Assembly (NCBI RefSeq): GCF_030287445.1
Contig: NZ_JASVWB010000002.1
Span: 4,464,001 to 4,528,000, forward strand
From: Streptomyces sp. ALI-76-A
Lineage (GTDB): Bacteria; Actinomycetota; Actinomycetes; Streptomycetales; Streptomycetaceae
DNA length: 64,000 nt
Reading direction: 5' to 3'
The position numbers were made by a program, and so were the translations under genes. The notes below the pieces were generated by a model, which was given only the letters and a program-made list of their open reading frames with translations, made no database searches and was not told the DNA's origin. Positions 27,640-35,962 of the stretch are shown one piece after another. Position 1 is the first letter of the stretch; the number at the start of each line of letters is the position of its first letter.

Positions 27640-28158
27640 ATGGCCGAGCAGGCGCAGTACGAGGAGCTGATCCGTCAGTTCAGCGCCTTCGGCGCCGTCC
27701 GCAGGGAGATGCGACGCGTCATGCCGTCCGACTGCCCCAGCGGATCCGCCACCGTGCTGACACTCCTGGACCGCCACGGAGACATGCGCATGAGCAAGCT
27801 CGCCGAGCTGCTCGCCGTGGACATGTCGGTCACCAGCCGCCATGTCGCGCACGTGGCCGAGCGCGGCTGGATCGAGCGCTCCCCCGACCCGGCGGACAAG
27901 CGCTCGCGCATCCTGCGCCTGACGCCCACGGGCCGCGACCGGCTGGACGAGCTGTCCCGGCGGACCTGCCGGATGCTCGCCGAGCGCCTGAGCGACTGGA
28001 CCGACGACGAGGTCGGACAGCTCACCCGCCTCATGGCACGGCTCAGGTCGAGCTTCGACGACTGCCGTGCGGCACCTCCGGAGCCCCGGCCGCCCACCGC
28101 GCCCGTGCTCGAACGGTCCACGGACCGGTCCACCCGTACACCCGCGATCACCACGTAA
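27640..28158 (+). CDS. MarR family transcriptional regulator
   Basis: 172 residues from ATG 27640 (GGGAGG 4 nt upstream; GTG 27637 also possible). Winged helix: SGSATVLTLLDRHGDMRMSKLAELLAVDMSVTSRHVAHVAERGW, then DPADKRSRILRLTPTG in the wing. The Pro-rich C-terminal tail is dispensable-looking. The stop is 13 nt before the MFS gene, which it probably represses with itself. Confidence 0.93.
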   Translation: MAEQAQYEELIRQFSAFGAVRREMRRVMPSDCPSGSATVLTLLDRHGDMRMSKLAELLAVDMSVTSRHVAHVAERGWIERSPDPADKRSRILRLTPTGRDRLDELSRRTCRMLAERLSDWTDDEVGQLTRLMARLRSSFDDCRAAPPEPRPPTAPVLERSTDRSTRTPAITT

Positions 28159-28171
28159 GAGAAGGAAACCC

Positions 28172-30709
28172 ATGGCAACGACCACACCGACCGGTGTGCG
28201 GGCCCACGCCAGGCACGGAGGGGGCTCCCCGGGTTCCTCCGACGGCGCGCCGATGACGCACCGGCAGATCATGGAGGCGCTCTCCGGGCTGCTGCTCGGG
28301 ATGTTCGTGGCGATCCTGTCGTCCACGATCGTCTCGAACGCCCTCCCGGAGATCATCGGCGACCTCGGCGGCGGCCAGTCCGCCTACACCTGGGTCGTCA
28401 CCGCCACCCTGCTGGCGATGACCGCGACCACTCCCCTGTGGGGCAAGCTCGCCGACCTCTACGACAAGAAGGCGCTCGTCCAGCTGGCGCTGGTCATCTA
28501 CGTGCTGGGTTCGGCCGCCGCCGGTCTGTCGCAGAACGCCGGGATGCTGATCGCCTGCCGTGTCGTGCAGGGCGTCGGCGTCGGCGGTCTGTCCGCACTC
28601 GCGCAGATCGTGATGGCCGCGATGATCTCCCCGCGGGAGCGCGGCCGTTACTCCGGCTACCTGGGCGCGACCTTCGCCGTCGCCACCGTCGGCGGTCCGC
28701 TGCTCGGCGGTGTCATCACCGACACCAGCTGGCTCGGCTGGCGCTGGTGCTTCTACGTCGGTGTGCCCTTCGCCGTCATCGCGCTCATCGTGCTGCAGAA
28801 GACCCTGCACCTGCCGGTCGTGAAGCGGGACGTCAAGGTCGACTGGGCCGGCGCGTTCTTCATCTCGGCGGCGGTCTCGCTGCTGCTGGTCTGGGTCACC
28901 TTCGCGGGCGACAAGTACGAGTGGCTGTCCTGGCAGACGTACGCGATGGTCGCGGGCTCGGTCGTGCTCGGCCTGGTCTTCGTGCTCGTCGAGTCGAGGG
29001 CCACAGAACCGATCATCCCGCTGCGGCTGTTCCGCAACCGCACCATCACCCTGTCGTCGATCGCCTCGCTGTTCGTGGGCGTCGCGATGTTCTCCGGCAC
29101 GGTGTTCTTCGCCCAGTACTTCCAGCTGGCCCGGGACAAGTCCCCGACCATGTCCGGCGTCATGACGATCCCGATGATCGGCGGCCTGTTCGTCTCCTCC
29201 ACCGTCTCCGGGCAGTTCATCACCCGCACCGGAAAGTGGAAGGCCTGGCTGGTCGGCGGTGGCGTGCTCATCACGGCCGGGCTCGGCCTGCTGGGGACCA
29301 TCCGCTACGACACGGAGTACTGGAAGACCGCGGTCTTCATGGCCCTCCTCGGTCTCGGCGTCGGCATGATGATGCAGAACCTGGTGCTGTCCACGCAGAA
29401 CCAGGTCGACCCGAAGGACCTCGGCTCGGCCAGCTCCACGGTCACCTTCTTCCGGTCCCTCGGCGGCGCGATGGGCGTCTCGGCGCTCGGTTCCGTCATG
29501 GCCCACCGCATCACCGGCTACGCCGAGGACGGCATCGCCGGCCTCGGCCCGAAGTACGCCTCCCTCGCGTCCGGTTCGAGCTCCGGCGACTCCATCCCGG
29601 ACATGGACAAGCTGCCCGTGCCACTGCGCACGGTCATGGAGAGCGCGTACGGCCACGGCATCGCCGACGTCTTCCTGATCGCGGCGGGGCTGGCCCTGCT
29701 CGCCTTCCTCATCACGCTGTTCATCAAGGAGGTCCCGCTGCGGACGAAGGGCGCCCTGGCGCAGGCCGCCTCGCCGCGGACCCCGGCGCAGGCCGCTCCG
29801 GCCGCCGACGCGGCGCGGGCCCCCGCCGAGGAGCACGTCCCGAGCTGGGCCGTCGCCCCTTCCACGGCCGAGACCGGCCCCGAGGGCACCCAGCGGCTCG
29901 CGGCCGTCGCCACGGTCGCCCGCCCCGAGGAGCCCACGGGCACCTCCGGCGGGGTGCCGGTGCGCGGGTTCGTCCGGGGCGCGGAGTCGGCGCCGGTGGC
30001 GCGGGCCGCGGTGACGCTGATCTCGCTGGCCGGGCGGCAGTTGGGGCGGGCGGTGGCGCAGGGCGACGGTTCCTACGCGCTGGACGCGCCGGGTGCGGGC
30101 TCCTACGTGCTGATCGCGTCGGCGGACGGGTTCCAGCCGCAGGCCTCCACCGTCGTGGTCGGCGGGGAGCCGGTGACGTACGACATCCTCCTGAGCGGCA
30201 CCAGCGGCCTGGGCGGTCTGGTGCGCGCCGCGCAGACGGGGAGTGCCGTCAGGGACGCGATGGTGATCGTCACCGACGTGCGCGGGGACGTGCTGGCCAC
30301 CGGGAGCACCGGGGAGCAGGGCGAGTTCGCCTTCGCCGAGCTGGTGCCCGGCGCGGTGACGGTGGCCGTGAACGCCGCCGGGTACCGGCCGCGGGCGCTG
30401 CCCGTCGAGGTCGGCGGCACGGGAGTGACCCGGCTGGAGGTGGACCTGGAGGCCGGGGCCCGGCTCCAGGGCGTCGTACGGGCGCCGCACGGTCCGCTGG
30501 CCGATGCCCGCGTCACCCTGGTCGACGCGGCCGGCAACGTGGTGGGCACCGCGACCACGGGCGTGGACGGGGCGTACGCGTTCACCGACCTGGACAACGG
30601 CGAGTACACCGTCATCGCGACGGGCTACCCGCCGGCGGCCACCGCCCTGACCGTCACCGGCCGGGGAACCGACGGCCACGACATCGAACTCGCCCACCCC
30701 GGCGAGTAG
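28172..30709 (+). CDS. DHA2-type MFS exporter fused to three carboxypeptidase-regulatory-like domains
   Basis: 845 residues from ATG 28172 (GAAGGAAA upstream). Residues 1-530 are a 14-helix drug:H+ antiporter (LLLGMFVAILSSTIVSNALP, GKLADLYDKK, CRVVQGVGVGGLSALAQIVM). After an Ala/Pro linker, three repeats of about 80 residues follow (about 590-670, 675-755, 765-840). Each has the pattern G-x-V(R)...A-x-V-T(V)...G-x-Y/F-A-F/L...Y, the beta-sandwich fold of carboxypeptidase regulatory domains. Such a tail on an MFS protein is unusual. The next gene carries the same domain. Substrate unknown. Confidence 0.9.
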   Translation: MATTTPTGVRAHARHGGGSPGSSDGAPMTHRQIMEALSGLLLGMFVAILSSTIVSNALPEIIGDLGGGQSAYTWVVTATLLAMTATTPLWGKLADLYDKKALVQLALVIYVLGSAAAGLSQNAGMLIACRVVQGVGVGGLSALAQIVMAAMISPRERGRYSGYLGATFAVATVGGPLLGGVITDTSWLGWRWCFYVGVPFAVIALIVLQKTLHLPVVKRDVKVDWAGAFFISAAVSLLLVWVTFAGDKYEWLSWQTYAMVAGSVVLGLVFVLVESRATEPIIPLRLFRNRTITLSSIASLFVGVAMFSGTVFFAQYFQLARDKSPTMSGVMTIPMIGGLFVSSTVSGQFITRTGKWKAWLVGGGVLITAGLGLLGTIRYDTEYWKTAVFMALLGLGVGMMMQNLVLSTQNQVDPKDLGSASSTVTFFRSLGGAMGVSALGSVMAHRITGYAEDGIAGLGPKYASLASGSSSGDSIPDMDKLPVPLRTVMESAYGHGIADVFLIAAGLALLAFLITLFIKEVPLRTKGALAQAASPRTPAQAAPAADAARAPAEEHVPSWAVAPSTAETGPEGTQRLAAVATVARPEEPTGTSGGVPVRGFVRGAESAPVARAAVTLISLAGRQLGRAVAQGDGSYALDAPGAGSYVLIASADGFQPQASTVVVGGEPVTYDILLSGTSGLGGLVRAAQTGSAVRDAMVIVTDVRGDVLATGSTGEQGEFAFAELVPGAVTVAVNAAGYRPRALPVEVGGTGVTRLEVDLEAGARLQGVVRAPHGPLADARVTLVDAAGNVVGTATTGVDGAYAFTDLDNGEYTVIATGYPPAATALTVTGRGTDGHDIELAHPGE

Positions 30710-30714
30710 ACGAG

Positions 30715-30769
30715 GACCGGCCCGTGACGGGCACGCTCCGAGCGGAGGCGTGCCCGCCGCGGGCCGGTC
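30715..30769 (+). terminator. Hairpin between the MFS and YceI genes
   Basis: GACCGGCCCGTGACGGGCACGC pairs imperfectly with a complementary arm ending GGCCGGTC, loop about 8 nt. It lies 5 nt after the MFS stop. It may terminate or attenuate before the YceI gene. Confidence 0.65.
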
Positions 30770-30812
30770 GTGTGAGGACCGGATCGCAAGGCTTTCGCAG
30801 GGAGAGAACGGG

Positions 30813-31634
30813 ATGGGACTGACCGCGAGGATTCGTACGCGGGACGGATGGGCCGTGTCGCACGCGGTCGTCACGGTGACCGACACGACCGGTTCGCAGG
30901 TGCTGCGGGCCGAGGCGGACGCCGAGGGGGCCGTACGGGACACGACGCCGCTGACGCCCGGGGCGTACACCGTCATCGTCACGGCCGTCGGCTACGCGCC
31001 CGCCGCGGCCGGCGCGCTGGTCACGGCGAGCGGGCGGGCCGAGGTCGGCACGGTGACGCTGGCCCGGCAGGGCGGCACCGAACTGCCGCCGCCCGGGCCC
31101 TGGACGATCGACCCGGCGCACTCCAGTGTCGCCGCCGTCGCCCAGCACCTGGGGATCTCCAGCGTGCGCGGCCGGTTCACGGAGTTCACGGGCGCGGTCG
31201 AGATCGCCCCGGACGACGTGACCGGGTCCCGTGTGGAGGCGGTCGTTCGGGCCGCGTCCATCGACACCGGCAACGACACGCGCGACACCCACCTGAGGTC
31301 GGCGGACTTCCTGGACGTCGAGCGGTTCCCGGAGATCACCTACCGCTCGACCGGGCTGGCGGCGGCCGCCCCGGACCGCTGGACCGTGCACGGCGAGCTG
31401 ACCCTGCACGGCGTCGTCCGCCCGGTCGACCTGGATCTGGCCTACCTCGGCACCGGTTCCGACCCGTGGGGCGGCACCCGGGCCGCGTTCCGGGCGACGG
31501 CCGAACTGCGCCGCGAGGACTTCGCCATGAACTACAACCAGGTCGTCCAGGCGGGCATCGCCGCCATCGGGACGACACTGAAGGTGGAACTGGACATCCA
31601 GACCGTCCAGGGAGCCACCCTGCCGCAGGCCTGA
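30813..31634 (+). CDS. YceI-family lipocalin-like protein with N-terminal carboxypeptidase-regulatory-like domain
   Basis: 273 residues from ATG 30813 (GGGAGAG upstream). Residues 1-90 repeat the domain seen in the upstream MFS (WAVSHAVVTVTDTTG, GAYTVIVTAVGYAP). Residues 95-273 are YceI: WTIDPAHSSVAAVAQHLGI, VRGRFTEFTGAVEI, DTHLRSADFLDVERFPEITY and LTLHGVVRPVDLDL. YceI proteins bind isoprenoid or other lipophilic ligands in a beta-barrel. No signal peptide is visible, so it appears cytosolic, unlike E. coli YceI. Confidence 0.9.
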   Translation: MGLTARIRTRDGWAVSHAVVTVTDTTGSQVLRAEADAEGAVRDTTPLTPGAYTVIVTAVGYAPAAAGALVTASGRAEVGTVTLARQGGTELPPPGPWTIDPAHSSVAAVAQHLGISSVRGRFTEFTGAVEIAPDDVTGSRVEAVVRAASIDTGNDTRDTHLRSADFLDVERFPEITYRSTGLAAAAPDRWTVHGELTLHGVVRPVDLDLAYLGTGSDPWGGTRAAFRATAELRREDFAMNYNQVVQAGIAAIGTTLKVELDIQTVQGATLPQA

Positions 31635-31683
31635 CACGTGGCCGTCCCGCGCCGTGGACCCGGTGACCCGGCGACGGCGGGGC

Positions 31684-32073
31684 TCACATGAGGCCCACGA
31701 TGCGGGGCGGGGCGAACAGGTGGCGGGCGCGGTGTTCCTCGGCGATCATGACGGCGCCCGGCAGCAGGCCGGGGGAGCGCTGCCGGGTCCTGGCCACGGA
31801 GTCGCGGTGGCCGGCGCAGGTCGCGCAGGACGGGTCCCAGTCGGGCAGCGACGCGCGGTGGGCGTCGGCCAGATGACGGCTCAGACTGATCTGTGTGCCC
31901 ACGATGCTGTCGGTGACGTCCCAGTCGACGCCCGGGTCCTCCGCGGTCAGTCCGGCGATGACCGCCTGTATGTGCTTCATCGCCTCGTAACGGCGGACGC
32001 ACTCGGCGCAGTCCCACATCCAGGCGGGTGGCAGCGGCCACTGTGCCTCGGGACTGAGGTCCTCCGCGCTCAT
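31684..32073 (-). CDS. Hypothetical protein with two CxxC motifs
   Basis: 129 residues from ATG 32073. MWDCAECVRRYEAM (about 20-33) and SCATCAGHRDSVAR (about 88-101) give two CxxC pairs separated by a helical segment with SRHLADAHR, a possible zinc-binding fold. No ribosome site, but a TACCGT box lies 7-12 nt upstream, so the transcript may be leaderless. I do not recognise the family. Confidence 0.75.
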   Translation of the reverse strand: MSAEDLSPEAQWPLPPAWMWDCAECVRRYEAMKHIQAVIAGLTAEDPGVDWDVTDSIVGTQISLSRHLADAHRASLPDWDPSCATCAGHRDSVARTRQRSPGLLPGAVMIAEEHRARHLFAPPRIVGLM

Positions 32074-32134
32074 GCGGGCCACGGTAGGCGCTGCGGGCCC
32101 GGCCTCGCAGGCGTCCGGACGAACTGAACGCCCG

Positions 32135-32839
32135 TCAGGTGCGGCCGCGTGCCGAGCGCTCACCGCTCACCCGCGCCACCAGGTCGCTGCACAGGTCCCT
32201 GAGCTTGACGTTGTGGTCCTGCGAGACGCGGCGCAGGCGCTCCAGCGCGATCCCGGCGTCGATCCGTTCCTGCGCCATGAGGATGCCGACCGCCTGGTCG
32301 ATGACACTGCGGGAGAGCAGCGCCGTGCGCACGTCGGCCGCCGACTCCCGGCGGCGCTCGACCCGCAGGGCGACGTCGATCGCGTCGCTCACCCGGGCGG
32401 CGAACGTCCGGGCCGCCTCCCGGCCCCGCTCCAGCGAGCCGGGTGCGACGCCGTAGAGGTTGAGGGCGGCGCCTCTTTCCCCCTGGACGGCGATCGGGAT
32501 CGCCAGGACGCAGTGCACGCCGGCGGACAGCGCGTACTCCGTGTACGCGGGCCAGCGGCGCTCCTCGGCCAGGTCGGGGGCGTACTGCTCGGTCTCCGTC
32601 TCGGCGGCCTGCACGCACGGCCCCGCGCCGTTCTCGTACTGGCGCTGGTCGAGCCCGCTGGGCAGACCCCGGCTGCCGGCCAGGGTCAGCAGCCGGTCGG
32701 CCCGGCGCACCGTGATGCTGCACGCGGCTGCTCCCGGCACGGCCTCCACCGCGCGATCGGTCAGATCGCGCAGCAGCGTGTCGAGGCCGCTGCTGCGCAC
32801 GATGGCCATCTCCAGCGTGTCGGGCGTCTCAAGGCTCAT
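32135..32839 (-). CDS. GAF-ANTAR RNA-binding antiterminator-type regulator
   Basis: 234 residues from ATG 32839. The GAF domain spans about residues 15-165 (GAAACSITVRRADRLLTLAGS, GPCVQAAETE). The ANTAR RNA-binding domain spans about 170-225 (ALLSRSVIDQAVGILMAQER then DAGIALERLRRVSQDHNVKL). ANTAR proteins bind paired RNA hairpins to prevent termination. No ribosome site is visible. It lies 53 bp downstream of another GAF-ANTAR gene on the same strand. Confidence 0.92.
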   Translation of the reverse strand: MSLETPDTLEMAIVRSSGLDTLLRDLTDRAVEAVPGAAACSITVRRADRLLTLAGSRGLPSGLDQRQYENGAGPCVQAAETETEQYAPDLAEERRWPAYTEYALSAGVHCVLAIPIAVQGERGAALNLYGVAPGSLERGREAARTFAARVSDAIDVALRVERRRESAADVRTALLSRSVIDQAVGILMAQERIDAGIALERLRRVSQDHNVKLRDLCSDLVARVSGERSARGRT

Positions 32840-32892
32840 GGACGTACGGATATCCCGTCAGGGACCGTTAACGCCTGGCGCCGCCCGCACCG

Positions 32893-33615
32893 TCACGGGG
32901 TCTGGCTCGTGCCGACGATGCGGCGGGCGAGGTCGCGCAGCTTGACGTTCTCCCGCTGCGAGGCCTTGATCAGCGACTCGAACGCCTCCGCCGCGTCCAT
33001 GTCCATCCGTTCCATGAGGATCCCGGTGGCCTGCCCGATCAGGTCCCGGGTGCGCATGGCCTCCGTCAGCTGCTCGCGCACGGTGGCCGAGTCCAGGGCG
33101 AGGCTGACGTGCGCGGTGAACAGCCGGCCGACGCGGGTGGCGGCCTCGTCGAAGGCGCGCGGCTTGTGGGCGTAGGCGGTGAGCACGGTGAGGCGACGGC
33201 GGTCGGTCCGCAGCCGCAGCGACAGCGCCGAACGCAGGCCCAGCTCGGCGAGCGGGGCTCCGCCGTCGTCGGCCTCGCTGTCCTCCAGCCGTACGACGGG
33301 CGCGCTCCACAGCTGCTCCCAGTACGGCACCTGCTCGCGCCCGGTGGGCCCGGTCTCGGCGGAGCGTACGACCTCGTCGGTCCAGGCGACCGTGTGGCGG
33401 TGCTGGGAGCGCTCGATCACGGAGATGCCGGCGTGGTCGGCACCGGGCAGCAGATGGACGGCCAGACGGACCGCGGTGCGCATGGTGCTGTGCGGGGTCA
33501 CCGTGTCGTGCAGTTGCTGAGCTGCCACCGTGAGGGCTTCCGCCAGCTCGAAACCGGCGGGAAAACGGGGCAAATCAGGGAACTCGGACGCAACCACCAC
33601 GAACCTCTTCGGCAT
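32893..33615 (-). CDS. GAF-ANTAR regulator, second of pair
   Basis: 240 residues from ATG 33615. GAF about 20-175 (HLLPGADHAGISVIERSQHR, then WEQLWSAPVVRLED), ANTAR about 180-235 (AMRTRDLIGQATGILMERMD then AAEAFESLIKASQRENVKLRDLA). No signal peptide. No Shine-Dalgarno before this ATG; an in-frame ATG at 33657 would add 14 residues and has GGGA just upstream. Divergent from the STAS gene, so stress-signalling functions cluster here. Confidence 0.9.
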   Translation of the reverse strand: MPKRFVVVASEFPDLPRFPAGFELAEALTVAAQQLHDTVTPHSTMRTAVRLAVHLLPGADHAGISVIERSQHRHTVAWTDEVVRSAETGPTGREQVPYWEQLWSAPVVRLEDSEADDGGAPLAELGLRSALSLRLRTDRRRLTVLTAYAHKPRAFDEAATRVGRLFTAHVSLALDSATVREQLTEAMRTRDLIGQATGILMERMDMDAAEAFESLIKASQRENVKLRDLARRIVGTSQTP

Positions 33616-33838
33616 GCACGACCGAACGGACGTGCGCAGGAGAGCTCCGCAGCACATTCCCGACTGCGAGCACAGGACGGACAGCACTTTAGCTGCTTGG
33701 TTGCGCCGAAGTGACGTCCGGTGGCCGGAGGCGAGGGGCACTTCCGGACCCGCTCCCCGGCGTGGTGCAATGAGGGCGACAGGTCAGGAAGTGGCCTCCC
33801 CGGAATCCGGACGATCGTCTGTCTGCCAGGTGAGTGCC

Positions 33839-34204
33839 GTGACCTCCTTCCCGAATCCGTGCGAGCCGCGTGATCTTCGCGATCTGCCCGGCTGCACCAC
33901 CCTGCTCGTGCTCCCGCCCGAGATCGACTTCTGCAACGCCGACGAACTGCTGCACCGGATCCTGTCCGCCGTGGACGCCCGCGCCGACCGGCTGCGGCTG
34001 CTCGTCCTGGACCTCACCAGGACCGACTTCATGGACTCCCAGGGCGTCCGCCTCGTCGAGGACGTCCGCCTCCGGCTCCCGCCCCGGGTACGGCTGCGGG
34101 TGGTCGCGGTCCCCGACGGCTTCGCCGGCCGCGTCCTCGAGCTGACGGGGGTGCGGCGGGACGTGCCGGTCTACGACAACCTCGGCGAGGCGCTGGAGGC
34201 CTGA
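33839..34204 (+). CDS. STAS-domain anti-sigma-factor antagonist-like protein
   Basis: 121 residues from GTG 33839 (AGGTGAG 5 nt upstream). STAS fold: TTLLVLPPEIDFCNADELLHRIL, LVLDLTRTDFMDSQGVRLVED, ending PVYDNLGEALEA. The Ser in TDFMDSQG is at the usual phosphorylation site of SpoIIAA-type antagonists. Partner kinase and sigma factor are not adjacent; SigF and SigN lie 8 kb upstream. Confidence 0.9.
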   Translation: MTSFPNPCEPRDLRDLPGCTTLLVLPPEIDFCNADELLHRILSAVDARADRLRLLVLDLTRTDFMDSQGVRLVEDVRLRLPPRVRLRVVAVPDGFAGRVLELTGVRRDVPVYDNLGEALEA

Positions 34205-34221
34205 CGGGGGGCCGGGGCGGG

Positions 34222-34350
34222 CGTTCCGTGCGGTGTCCCGCGGGTGTTCCTGACGGGCGCCCTGGCGGAACACCGTGTGCGGATACTCCCTTCGGTGTCC
34301 CGCGGGTGTTCCTGACGGGTGCTCTGGACGGAACTCCGGGGTGCGTGTCC
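34222..34350. repeat. Imperfect tandem repeat after the STAS gene
   Basis: Two units share CGGTGTCCCGCGGGTGTTCC followed by TGACGGG (about 34229-34255 and 34293-34319), with a third degenerate trace after 34335. It lies in the gap before the PPOX gene and could form alternative hairpins. It is not coding as far as I can see. Confidence 0.6.
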
Positions 34351-34399
34351 TGCCGGGCGCCTGAACGGGCACTCGGCGGCGGGGTCCTAGGCTGACGCC

Positions 34400-34870
34400 A
34401 TGGCACCGAACATCGCGACCAACACCTCCGTATCGCTGGACGAGTTGCTGGACTTCGTACGGCCCCGGCACCACGCGATCCTGCTGACCCGGCGGGCCGA
34501 CGGCAGCCCCCAGGGGTCCCCTCTGACCTGCGGGGTCGACGACTCGGGACGGATCGTCGTCTCGACCTACCCCGAGCGGGCCAAGACCCGCAACGCCAGC
34601 CGGGATCCGCGGGTCAGCCTGCTCGTGCTGAGCGACGACTGGAACGGGCCGTGGGTGCAGATCGACGGCACGGCCGAGGTCATCGACTCGCCCGACTCCG
34701 TCGAACCGCTCGTGGAGTACTACCGGAACATCGCCGGTGAGCACCCCGACTGGGACGAGTACCGGGCGGCCATGCTCAAGCAGGGCAAGTCGATCATCCG
34801 GGTCACGCCGGAACGGTGGGGACCGGTGGCGACGGGCGGCTTCCCGGCGCGGCTGGTGTCCGGCGACTAG
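34400..34870 (+). CDS. PPOX-class F420-dependent oxidoreductase
   Basis: 156 residues from ATG 34400. Split beta-barrel flavin/F420-binding protein: HHAILLTRRADGSPQGSPLT, IVVSTYPERAKTRNASRDPRVSLLVL, WVQIDGTAEVIDSPD and RVTPERWGPVATGGFPARLV. This matches actinobacterial PPOX-type F420-dependent enzymes. The physiological substrate is unknown. Its TAG stop at 34868 is the first three bases of the 167-bp palindromic element. Confidence 0.9.
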   Translation: MAPNIATNTSVSLDELLDFVRPRHHAILLTRRADGSPQGSPLTCGVDDSGRIVVSTYPERAKTRNASRDPRVSLLVLSDDWNGPWVQIDGTAEVIDSPDSVEPLVEYYRNIAGEHPDWDEYRAAMLKQGKSIIRVTPERWGPVATGGFPARLVSGD

Positions 34871-35034
34871 TGCCGCGGCAGGCAACGTTTGCCCGTCAAG
34901 GAGCGGCGTCCGGTGCGTGCTCTCGGCGTGCCGGCCGGAAGCCCTCGTACTGGATGTACTTGGGCTTTCGGCCGGTGCGGCGAGAGTGCGTGCCGGGCGT
35001 CGCGACGGGGCGAACGTTGCCTGCCACGGCACTA
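34868..35034 (+). repeat. 167-bp long-palindrome element, copy A
   Basis: Bounded by TAGTGCCGCGGCAGGCAACG on the left and its near-complement ending CGGCACTA on the right. Inner arms (CTCTCGGCGTGCCGGCCGGA and its complement, GGAAGCCC/GGGCTTTC) also pair, so the whole can fold into one long hairpin. Its ends supply the TAG stops of both convergent neighbours. Copy B at 55799 differs at only two positions. No transposase. MITE-like or a mobile bidirectional terminator. Confidence 0.9.
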
Positions 35035-35790
35035 GGTCCTGTGCACCATCGCCTCGATGCCGGCCACCAGGAGTTCCAGGGCGAACGTGAAGTCCCGCTC
35101 CATCATCTCCTCGACCGTGTCGACGCCGCGGGCCTCCATGAGCCTCGTGGACTCCTGGACGACCTCGGCGGCGTCCGGGGAGCGCGTTGCCGTGCTCATG
35201 GATTCCTGGAAGTACTCGTCCGGGGTCATGCCGGTGTCCGCGACGCGGGCGAAGAAGTGGCCCTCGATCGTGCCGTAGCCGTACACGAACTGGAAGACGG
35301 CCGCGATGGCCCCGGCGACGCCGTGCGCCGGCAGCCCGGTCCTGCGGAGGACCTGCTGGACGACCCGGGAGAAGCCGAGGTTGTTCGGGCCGATGTTGAG
35401 ATAGGTGCCGACCAGCGGCGACAGCCAGGGATGGCGGACCAGCAGGCTCCGGTACTCCCGGGCCAGGGACCGCAACTGGTCGCGCCAGTCCTCGCCGGAC
35501 TCCGGGTCGGGCAGGTCCAGTTCGCCGAAGACCGCGTCGAGGGCGAGTTCGAGGAGGTCGTCCTTGGTGTCGACGTACCAGTAGACGGACATCGCCGTGA
35601 CGTTCAGCTCGGCGGCGAGCCGGCGCATGGAGAACTTGGCCAGTCCCTCGGCGTCCAGCAACCGCACGGTGACCTCGGTGATCCGCTCCCGGTCCAGCCC
35701 GGACGGCTGTCCGCCGCCACGCCCGCTGCGGCGCGCCTTGCCCGCGAGCCAGACACTGGTCCGCGCCGCCCGCCGGGCCGCTTCCACCAT
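35032..35790 (-). CDS. TetR family transcriptional regulator
   Basis: 252 residues from ATG 35790 (AAGGAAGG 6 nt upstream). Helix-turn-helix within LDAEGLAKFSMRRLAAELNVTAMSVYWYVDTKDDLLE (about 46-82); C-terminal ligand domain of the TetR(D)/AcrR-C type. The gene lies 172 bp downstream of the MFS gene on the same strand, so the MFS-TetR pair could share a transcript and the operator at 37475. Its stop codon is provided by the palindromic element. Confidence 0.9.
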   Translation of the reverse strand: MVEAARRAARTSVWLAGKARRSGRGGGQPSGLDRERITEVTVRLLDAEGLAKFSMRRLAAELNVTAMSVYWYVDTKDDLLELALDAVFGELDLPDPESGEDWRDQLRSLAREYRSLLVRHPWLSPLVGTYLNIGPNNLGFSRVVQQVLRRTGLPAHGVAGAIAAVFQFVYGYGTIEGHFFARVADTGMTPDEYFQESMSTATRSPDAAEVVQESTRLMEARGVDTVEEMMERDFTFALELLVAGIEAMVHRT

Positions 35791-35962
35791 GGCGCACCTT
35801 CCTTGATCGTTCAGTGCCGGCCAGCTTAGGCGCCCCCGAGGGGGCACGAGACCGTGTCCGGCGTGCTGCCGCCCGCGCGGGTGCGGCCGGCCACGACGAA
35901 CCCGCACCCCCCGCCTGCCCGGCCCCGCGCGTTCCCGACGCCGCGACAGACGACGCCGGCCC

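Noticed and set aside
28148..30982. Long minus-strand frame opposite the MFS exporter
   Set aside because: Antisense to a clear MFS; His/Asp/Arg/Gly-rich translation without recognisable domains.
34868..35034. Short protein with the phrase RAGRKPSYWMYLGFRP encoded in the element
   Set aside because: The same peptide appears in both copies only because the DNA is repeated. There is no start or ribosome site, and the palindrome explains the conservation.
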